A DNA stretch of 64,000 nt from Bacteroidales bacterium (GTDB taxonomy: Bacteria; Bacteroidota; Bacteroidia; Bacteroidales; UBA932): the NCBI GenBank assembly GCA_017554335.1, contig JAFZIO010000055.1, forward strand, positions 1 through 64,000, read 5' to 3'. The notes below the pieces were generated by a model. The model was not told the origin of the DNA. It worked only from the letters and a program-made list of their open reading frames with translations, and made no database searches. Made by a program: the position numbers and the translations under genes. Positions 45,984 to 52,503 of the stretch are shown here, piece by piece (positions within the stretch are counted from its first letter, which is position 1; each line of letters opens with the position of its first letter).

Positions 45984-47005
45984 GATTCCATTTAAAGACA
46001 AACGGGAAATCATCCATCTACAAGCAACTTGTAGCTCAGGTGGAAACTGCCGTCCATGACGGAAACCTGAAGGCCAACGAGCAACTGCCTTCAATGAACG
46101 ACCTTGCCGCCGAACTGGGCATCTCCAGGGAAACGGTCAAGAAAGCCTATGGCATTCTGACGGAAAAAGGATTCATTATTCCACGGCAGGGGCGGGGTTT
46201 CTACATAGCAGACCCCAGCGCAAACAAGCGTCCGCAGGTTCTGGTTATATTCGACAAGCTTTCAGTATACAAACAGCTGATTTTCAACACGTTTACAGAA
46301 CGGCTCGGAGACTCTTCCGAGATAACCATAGTGAACCACAACCAGAGTGCAGACCTGCTGGAGTACTATCTGGACGAGAATCTGGACAACTTCGATTACT
46401 ATGTTGTGGCTCCCCACTTTCCACTGGACGAAGCCACCCAGGAGCGTGTAGTGAAACAGCTCAAGCGTATTCCTTTCCGGAAACTCATAATGCTGGACCG
46501 TCTCCAACCGGATCTCAAAGGCGGATTCGGCGCCGTTTACCAGGATTTCGAGAATGATATCCGGGCAGGCCTTACTGAGGGACTGGCATACAGGAGCAAA
46601 AGCAATAAACTCCGGGTAATCATCCTTCCCAACTCCCTTTACGGGAAAGAGATATGCAAAGGGGTCAAAAGGTTCTCGGCTGATTTCAACATATCCGTGG
46701 AGTTCCTCGATTCCGCCCCTGACGACATCCGCCCAGGCGAAACATTCCTGGTGCTCAACTCACAGTTGGATGCAGGCCTGGTAGACCTGGCGCAGCACAT
46801 CCAGCGGGCGGGACTGCAAGTAGGCAAAGACGTTTTCATTATCTCCTACAACGAGTTCGACATGAACGAACTCGTCCTCGGCGGCCTTACTACCGTCTCC
46901 ACCGACTTCCGCCAGATGGGACAGATTGCCGCGGAAATGATTCTGAACAAGAATCTGCAAAAAGTACATTGCCAGTTCAAAATGTACAAGCGCAATACAT
47001 TCTAG
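45980..47005 (+). CDS. GntR-family regulator with sugar-binding domain
   Basis: A 341-residue regulator. Residues 1-75 are a GntR winged helix (SIYKQLVAQVETAVHDG, LPSMNDLAAELGISRETV, GFIIPRQGRGFYI). Residues 80-341 are a LacI/periplasmic-binding-like effector domain (FDYYVVAPHF, DVFIISYNEFD). The start at 45980 gives an ATGA overlap with the GH20 stop; an in-frame extension to 45872 lies in GH20. It probably senses a breakdown product and binds the 17-bp sites at 27860 and 49136. Confidence 0.88.
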   Translation: MRFHLKTNGKSSIYKQLVAQVETAVHDGNLKANEQLPSMNDLAAELGISRETVKKAYGILTEKGFIIPRQGRGFYIADPSANKRPQVLVIFDKLSVYKQLIFNTFTERLGDSSEITIVNHNQSADLLEYYLDENLDNFDYYVVAPHFPLDEATQERVVKQLKRIPFRKLIMLDRLQPDLKGGFGAVYQDFENDIRAGLTEGLAYRSKSNKLRVIILPNSLYGKEICKGVKRFSADFNISVEFLDSAPDDIRPGETFLVLNSQLDAGLVDLAQHIQRAGLQVGKDVFIISYNEFDMNELVLGGLTTVSTDFRQMGQIAAEMILNKNLQKVHCQFKMYKRNTF

Positions 47006-47008
47006 CCA

Positions 47009-49084
47009 ATGAAAAGAATCATTCCCCTTCTCGCATCGCTGGTTTGCTCTTGCACTCAAGTAGTTGTCGAAACGTCCCCTGCGGACGTTCGGCAGATAAG
47101 TTTCACGGCCGTCTTCGACCCTGAAACCAAGACCACGCTGCAAGAAGGCAGGCATGTGCGCTGGAGTGCCTCGGATGCAGTGTCTCTGTTTGCCTCGACC
47201 GGCAGCAAGGGCAGCATATTCAAAGTATCTTCTTTGGAAAGCGGAGGCGCAGTTGCGACCTTCACCGGACAGCTTCCGGAGAGCACGGCAGACTGTTATT
47301 ATGCCCTGTATCCTGCTTCGAACGACGCCCGCCTGGTGTCCCCTGAAGGAAGCATTTCATGCAGCATCCCTACGGCACAGAAAGGGGTTGAGAATTCTTT
47401 CGATCCGGCAGCGGCGCTTTCATTGGCCAGCGTAGCTTCCGGCGGCAGCGTGCTTAGCTTCAAGAATGCAGGCGCACTGCTCTCTTTCACCGTACCGGGA
47501 AACTGGGTTACCCGCATCAAGATTGAGAGTCTTGACGAAAGCGTTGCAATGACAGGACCGGCCAGCATAAGCTACAACGATGGAAAGCCAGTCGTAGCGC
47601 CTTCTGAATCGGCCAAGAATTACGTTGAGCTCAGCGTCCCGGAGGGCAGCATAGGCAAGACCTACTATACGGTCGTATATCCCGGAGACTATAGCGGCTT
47701 CCGGGTAAGCTTCTATACTTCAGTGAATTACTACAACCGGTATACAAGCAGCAATTCCCTGTCGCTCAAGCGCAACGACAATGTGAGCCTCATCCGTAAG
47801 AATTGGGGCACAAACGACGACAGGGCGTCCTCCGAAAGCGGATACGAAACGGTCACCGACCCTGTCAGCGTAAGCATAAACAGCACCTCGGAGAGTTATT
47901 ACAACTTCGTGGTCAATTACACCGTTGCCGGTGTCAGTTCTGCAGACCTCGAGCACGGTCTGGTATTCAGTTACGACAACAGCAATCCCACCTGCGGCGC
48001 CGTTGGAGAAGCCGGCAAACTCAGAGGCCCTGCGTTCGGGTCCATGGGCACGGCCACTCTTATGCAATGCGTTCCCAACTCTTGCCTGAGACCCGGAGAG
48101 ACCTGCTACCTGCGTGCTTATTGCTACGATTCCGACGCCGGCAGTTACACTTACAGCTCCGTTCAGGAACTCGCCCTGTACGCGCAACCGAATGGCTGTT
48201 CCATCAGCAAAACCGCCATCTCATCGCCATCGGAAAACGTTTCGCTATTCAGCTTCAAGGCCAATGATACATGGAGCGGATACGTTGCCGAAGCGGACTG
48301 CAGTGCTTCCGGAAAGGTGAGGCTCGGGGTGCACAACGCCGCCATGGGCAAAACGAGCACTGTCTCCATGGCTTCGCAGCTGTCGTCCAGCGGGGCGCTG
48401 GTTCTGGTCAACGGGCAGATCTTCGGCACACAGGGAAACATAGGTCTTGCGTACACCGGAGGCCAGCTGCGCTACAACAACTCGTCCGACGACGGGATTT
48501 CCGCCTGCCGCGGCTATGGCAATACATACTCCGACTGGCAACCCGTCACGCGAGCGATAATCGGGGTGGACGCCGACGGGGTGCCGGGGGCGTACTGGTG
48601 CACCCTGATTAACGGTACTGCTTATTTCTTCGACCGTCCGATTCCTGCCGGAACGGCTGTATACCCGCAGGTTACGGCGAATGCCGGTCCCGGCCCCAGG
48701 GTGACATGGAGCCCGCAGGAAGCCCTTTCCACCGGCCCCATGCTGCTGTACGGCGGCAAGGTCTGCGTGAGCGAGGAAAAACTGAAGACAGGAGTGTATT
48801 ATACCAACTATGAGCTCTGGGAGACAACCTCTGGCAACATATACGGTTCCGCTCGCCAGCGTACTGCAATAGGATATAATTCATCAACCGGGAAATGGTA
48901 TTTGGCGGTAGTAACATCCAATATTACCATTACGGCCATGGCCCTGGTGATGAAAGGACTGGGATGCGACTATGCCATGAACCTGGACGGCGGAGGTTCC
49001 GTGCAGATGCAGGTTTCCGGTACGGGAGCGCTTACGTCCAACACCAGATCGGTTAAATCCACTGTAGGCTTTTTCTCAAAATAA
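47009..49084 (+). CDS. Phosphodiester glycosidase (NAGPA-domain) lipoprotein
   Basis: A 691-residue lipoprotein (lipobox LVCSC, Cys 13). The first 260 residues resemble the fimbrillin-like beta domains of Bacteroidetes surface proteins (QISFTAVFDPETKTTL). A Cys-rich beta module follows (about 285-390). The last 290 residues are a NAGPA domain, with CDYAMNLDGGGSVQMQ as its signature. Family members cleave GlcNAc-1-phosphodiesters, as in the lysosomal uncovering enzyme. With GH20 and GH89 in the same locus this suggests a substrate with GlcNAc-phosphodiester linkages, which is inference. Confidence 0.8.
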   Translation: MKRIIPLLASLVCSCTQVVVETSPADVRQISFTAVFDPETKTTLQEGRHVRWSASDAVSLFASTGSKGSIFKVSSLESGGAVATFTGQLPESTADCYYALYPASNDARLVSPEGSISCSIPTAQKGVENSFDPAAALSLASVASGGSVLSFKNAGALLSFTVPGNWVTRIKIESLDESVAMTGPASISYNDGKPVVAPSESAKNYVELSVPEGSIGKTYYTVVYPGDYSGFRVSFYTSVNYYNRYTSSNSLSLKRNDNVSLIRKNWGTNDDRASSESGYETVTDPVSVSINSTSESYYNFVVNYTVAGVSSADLEHGLVFSYDNSNPTCGAVGEAGKLRGPAFGSMGTATLMQCVPNSCLRPGETCYLRAYCYDSDAGSYTYSSVQELALYAQPNGCSISKTAISSPSENVSLFSFKANDTWSGYVAEADCSASGKVRLGVHNAAMGKTSTVSMASQLSSSGALVLVNGQIFGTQGNIGLAYTGGQLRYNNSSDDGISACRGYGNTYSDWQPVTRAIIGVDADGVPGAYWCTLINGTAYFFDRPIPAGTAVYPQVTANAGPGPRVTWSPQEALSTGPMLLYGGKVCVSEEKLKTGVYYTNYELWETTSGNIYGSARQRTAIGYNSSTGKWYLAVVTSNITITAMALVMKGLGCDYAMNLDGGGSVQMQVSGTGALTSNTRSVKSTVGFFSK

Positions 49085-49094
49085 GCTATAAACT

Positions 49095-49126
49095 ATTGGT
49101 TTTTTGCGCACTTATAACTATATTTG
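49095..49126 (+). promoter_or_regulatory. Promoter of the second PUL operon
   Basis: ATTG (49095-49098) and TATATTTG (49119-49126), 20 bp apart, fit the -33/-7 pattern with one mismatch in the -33 box. The start of transcription would be near 49133, touching the operator. Confidence 0.6.
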
Positions 49127-49135
49127 CAAATAGAT

Positions 49136-49152
49136 ACCACAGTACACCACAG
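49136..49152 (+). promoter_or_regulatory. Candidate operator, copy 2
   Basis: The 17 bp ACCACAGTACACCACAG are identical to 27860-27876. Overlap with the predicted transcription start suggests repression. Confidence 0.65.
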
Positions 49153-49179
49153 TTGATTACTAATATACAAAACACATAA

Positions 49180-49326
49180 ATGCCTATGACTCAATTAAAA
49201 AAGACAAAGGAGGAATACAGGATTCCTCTTGCAGAAATCTGCGATGCCCTGCCGGACATCCTCTGCGAAAGCCCCGATGACTGGAGCAATGAAAGCCTTG
49301 AGCAAGGAGATCCTTGGACTTTTTAA
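49180..49326 (+). CDS. Small protein of 48 residues
   Basis: An ATG ORF directly after the promoter and operator and 16 bp before the next lipoprotein. The product is acidic, rich in Glu/Asp, with no signal peptide (MPMTQLKKTKEEYRIPLAEI, then DALPDILCES). No family recognised. Position and a complete frame support it, but length alone does not. Confidence 0.45.
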   Translation: MPMTQLKKTKEEYRIPLAEICDALPDILCESPDDWSNESLEQGDPWTF

Positions 49327-49342
49327 CGTAATTTGATTGAAT

Positions 49343-51265
49343 ATGAAGAGCATTAAAACTATAAGCATTTTCGCATTGGCCGCCTTCGCATTCGCAGGTT
49401 GCCAGACAGAGCTGGAACTCACCCCCGCTTCCCCTTTCAAAGTTGGTGAGGAGATTACTATTACCGCTTCCCATGAGATGGGAACCAAGACTTGCCTTGG
49501 CGAGAACAACGCTGTTCTCTGGGGGATAGGTGACCAGATCAGCGTCTTCTACGGAGACGGAGATAACGGAGGCAACCAGTTTATCTCTCAGAACCTTGCC
49601 CCTGCTGCTACAGCAGAATTCAAAGGAACCCTTAGCACCGTTACAGGCGTAGCAGAAGGCAACGAACCCGTAGCCAAGAAGTTCTGGGGCGTATCGCCGT
49701 ACAATGTTGGTATTGCCTTAGCAGATGGCGTTATCACCACTTCGGTACCTCAGCTTCAAGATGCGCTTGAGAACAACTTCGACTTTGCCGGTTTCCCTGC
49801 AGTCGCATGCTCCGACAATTTGTCCCTTCCTTTCCGCAACGCATTCGGTCTGCTCGAGATTACATTGGAGGTTGAAGGTGTTCATTCCGTTGTACTTAAT
49901 GGTCACAACGACGAGGTTCTCTGGGGCCCCTGCAGCATAGCCCTTGACAACGGCATTCCCGTTGTAACTATGACCGGAGATCCGGCAAGTGTTAATCCGT
50001 ATTACCTGAAGGTTGGTATTAAGAGCATAGGCGACGACCCTCTTTCCACTTCATGCAAATATTACTTGGCCCTTCCGCCTACAACGTTCACTGATGGTGT
50101 AGAGATTGTTCTTTACGATAAAGAGCTAAAAGAGATTACTCATTATTCCGGTGAAAAAGAGGTAAAGATCGAGCGCAACAAGGTTCACGCAGTGACGCTT
50201 AAAAAGAAAGAGCTCACTATCAAGACCCTCTGGTTAAAGCAATCCGGCGAGACTGCATGGAACACATACTTTGGCGGGACCGGCGGAACTGACCGTAACA
50301 TCGCAATGGACGATGAATACGTTTACATTGCGGAGAGTGCCGCTACTGCCAAACTGTGGGCAATCAGTATAGCAGATCCTGATATAGTCAAAGCTGTCAA
50401 CGTTGAAGGTGTTGCTGACGGTGGAGCACATGTACTCACATGCCCTCGCATTGTCAAGAATACCGATGCTAATGTCAACGAAGGCAAGGACGTCCTGATC
50501 TGCTGCAGTCTTACACGTGGTGGTGTTGATCCAAAACTCTATATCTGGAACAACGGCATCGACAATGCTCCTAAAGCCGTTACTCTTACTACATGGGCCA
50601 CAGCCGCCTGGTACGGAGATACATTCACCGTTTTTGGAACGCTTCAGGATGGCGTCCTGTTCTTTGATAAGACAGGTAGTGATAGTGCGAATAATGGCAT
50701 TGTTACCTTCCTACTGAAAGGCGTTCCTGCAGGAGATCAAATGTTCCTTCAGGCAAGACTCAAATTTAACGACGCAATGGGTTCACACAGTGGTGTATGT
50801 GCCTACTATCCTTATCCCGACAACATCAATACCGGTGTTTACTCACCTGGCCGTGGTGTTGAAGCCAGAGGAAAGAATGTAACCGCCACTGGTAACATTA
50901 AGGGCGAAGGCGGTATTGACATTGCTCTGGAGAATCTTGACTACGATGAAGGTACGAATGGTTACGTTCTTGGCTACAACTTCATCGAGTGGGAAGGCAA
51001 ACGTTATGTCATCTACGGAAATCAGTCCTCGAACAAGGTAGGATATATCCGTGTAAGACAAGGAGCATCTGATACTCCTTGGGCAACTATCGCCAGCACC
51101 GGAACCAGACTTTATCGCCGCGACCTTGTAGGAGCTGACGGTTGCTCTCTTACATCTAGCAACAGCGCAATGGATATTGCTGCAAGAGTTATTGACGGAG
51201 ATCTTTATTTCGTCGGACAGAAGCAGAACATTGCCTGTGGCCTTTACAAGCTTTGCTACGAATAA
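49343..51265 (+). CDS. Surface lipoprotein with fimbrillin-like and propeller-like domains
   Basis: A 640-residue lipoprotein (lipobox AFAGC). Residues about 25-300 are fimbrillin-like beta-sandwiches (ITITASHEMGTKTCLG, ending HAVTLKKKEL). Residues about 310-640 are paralogous to the C-terminal half of the protein at 37609 (RNIAMDDEYVYIAE, CPRIVKNTDANVNEGKDVL, WNNGIDNAPK). Probably a glycan-binding accessory protein under the second promoter. Codon use is more AT-rich than in its neighbours. The start at 49343 follows a TTG two codons upstream. Confidence 0.75.
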   Translation: MKSIKTISIFALAAFAFAGCQTELELTPASPFKVGEEITITASHEMGTKTCLGENNAVLWGIGDQISVFYGDGDNGGNQFISQNLAPAATAEFKGTLSTVTGVAEGNEPVAKKFWGVSPYNVGIALADGVITTSVPQLQDALENNFDFAGFPAVACSDNLSLPFRNAFGLLEITLEVEGVHSVVLNGHNDEVLWGPCSIALDNGIPVVTMTGDPASVNPYYLKVGIKSIGDDPLSTSCKYYLALPPTTFTDGVEIVLYDKELKEITHYSGEKEVKIERNKVHAVTLKKKELTIKTLWLKQSGETAWNTYFGGTGGTDRNIAMDDEYVYIAESAATAKLWAISIADPDIVKAVNVEGVADGGAHVLTCPRIVKNTDANVNEGKDVLICCSLTRGGVDPKLYIWNNGIDNAPKAVTLTTWATAAWYGDTFTVFGTLQDGVLFFDKTGSDSANNGIVTFLLKGVPAGDQMFLQARLKFNDAMGSHSGVCAYYPYPDNINTGVYSPGRGVEARGKNVTATGNIKGEGGIDIALENLDYDEGTNGYVLGYNFIEWEGKRYVIYGNQSSNKVGYIRVRQGASDTPWATIASTGTRLYRRDLVGADGCSLTSSNSAMDIAARVIDGDLYFVGQKQNIACGLYKLCYE

Positions 51266-51285
51266 TCGTTTTCGTTACACTATTA

Positions 51286-51316
51286 GCGGCGCCGGCACCC
51301 CCGGCGCCGCTTTTTT
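51286..51316 (+). terminator. Strong intrinsic terminator
   Basis: GCGGCGCCGG (51286-51295), a 5-nt loop, CCGGCGCCGC (51301-51310), then six T. A perfect 10-bp GC stem that ends the short second operon. Confidence 0.95.
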
Positions 51317-51388
51317 ATTTATCACCTTTTGCGAGCCACGTTTCTAAGAGTTCTCATCTAGTTATTTTGAAAGAATTCTTTATAAGAA

Positions 51389-51643
51389 TTGCTTCCTTCA
51401 ACACTGTTTGACTTGTTGTTTAATTCGGCGGATTTACATACTTTTGCACCTGAGGAAAAGATTAAATACCACAACGATATGACAACGGAAAGGGATATAA
51501 GGAACCAGATTAAATATGCTCACGATGAAGGCATAGCTGAAGGTAAGGCTGAAACCGCCGCCGAGTTAAAGCGTCTTGGCATTGACCATGATGTCATCTG
51601 CAAATCAACAGGTCTGACAGAAGAACAGCTGGCTAAGTTGTAA
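51389..51643 (+). pseudogene. C-terminal remnant of a PD-(D/E)XK (Rpn-type) nuclease/transposase
   Basis: The 84-residue frame, from about residue 23, resembles the tail of Rpn/PDDEXK_2 proteins: EKIKYHNDMTTERDIRNQIK, then AHDEGIAEGKAETA, and IDHDVICKSTGLTEEQLAKL. The catalytic N-terminal 200 or so residues are missing, so it is a relic. It lies between the terminator at 51286 and a second copy of that terminator's right arm (CCGGCGCCGCTTTT, 51665-51678). Confidence 0.75.
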
Positions 51644-51664
51644 TAAAGATATGTGCCCGTTGTT

Positions 51665-51678
51665 CCGGCGCCGCTTTT
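51665..51678 (+). repeat. Duplicate of the terminator right arm
   Basis: CCGGCGCCGCTTTT repeats 51301-51314 exactly, 364 bp away, with the nuclease remnant between the two copies. It may mark an insertion or duplication endpoint. Confidence 0.7.
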
Positions 51679-51690
51679 AATTTGGAAAAA

Positions 51691-52503
51691 ATGAAAAGAT
51701 TATTCCTTGGGCTCATCCTTGTACTCAGCGCCTGCCAGAACTTTGAGCCGTTCACTTTCGTGCAGATGAGCGATCCCCAGATAGGATTCCTCGACGACTC
51801 CCCTGCTTACAGGCAATCCGGTTGCCTTTTCAAAACCGCTGTTGGGGAAGTGAACGCCATCTCCCCTTCATGCGTCATTATCACCGGAGATCTTATCAAT
51901 AACCCGTCAGATCCCGTACAGGACTCCGTGTACAGGGCATGTTTCTCGGAAATAGCAGCTCCCGTTTATGTCGTCCCAGGCAATCATGACTATCTTGGAT
52001 TCACCAGGGAAAAGCAGGCGGCATATATAGCCAGCCGAGGCTATGACCGCTTTTCAGTCAAGCTTAACGGATGCGCCTTCATCGGGATAGACTCAAACTG
52101 CATAAAGGAAAGCATTGAAGATGCCGAGGAAGAGCAGCTGACCTGGCTCAAGAAGGAGCTGGATGCCGCCAGAAAATGCCGGTACACTTTCGTATTCCTG
52201 CATTGCCCCGTTATACGGGAATCTATCGACGAGCCTGAAGATTACTTCAACTTTCCGTCGGAGAAACGCAGGCAATACATAGACCTGTTCAAAGCATACG
52301 GTGTAGATGCCGTATTCGCCGGGCACTGCCACGAAGACTACAGTACGGACGTCGAAGGTATACGCTTCATCACTGCCGGTTCCGTAGGCAACGCTCTCGG
52401 TCACGGCAAACCGGGATATAATGTTGTGAATGTCACCGATACAGGAATTGACGCGCATTTTACGCCTTCTTCTTATATTTGTACATGCGCAGAATCATTC
52501 TGA
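51691..52503 (+). CDS. Calcineurin-like metallophosphoesterase lipoprotein
   Basis: A 270-residue lipoprotein (lipobox VLSAC, Cys 15). The phosphoesterase motifs are SDPQ, GDLINN, GNHDY, FLHCP and GHCHED, all in order, so the dimetal site looks complete. It overlaps the next gene by 19 bp. Location at the cell envelope and pairing with the GH89-EEP gene suggest removal of phosphate from the glycan or its fragments. Confidence 0.88.
   Translation: MKRLFLGLILVLSACQNFEPFTFVQMSDPQIGFLDDSPAYRQSGCLFKTAVGEVNAISPSCVIITGDLINNPSDPVQDSVYRACFSEIAAPVYVVPGNHDYLGFTREKQAAYIASRGYDRFSVKLNGCAFIGIDSNCIKESIEDAEEEQLTWLKKELDAARKCRYTFVFLHCPVIRESIDEPEDYFNFPSEKRRQYIDLFKAYGVDAVFAGHCHEDYSTDVEGIRFITAGSVGNALGHGKPGYNVVNVTDTGIDAHFTPSSYICTCAESF

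Noticed and set aside
51614..51622. CTGACAG heptamer within the nuclease relic
   Set aside because: A single isolated site without a partner at 22 or 29 bp; expected by chance in a window of this size.
52474..52481. TATATTTG just before the GH89-EEP start
   Set aside because: It lies inside the preceding gene, only 3 bp before the ATG, with no -33 box; the two genes overlap and are probably cotranscribed.
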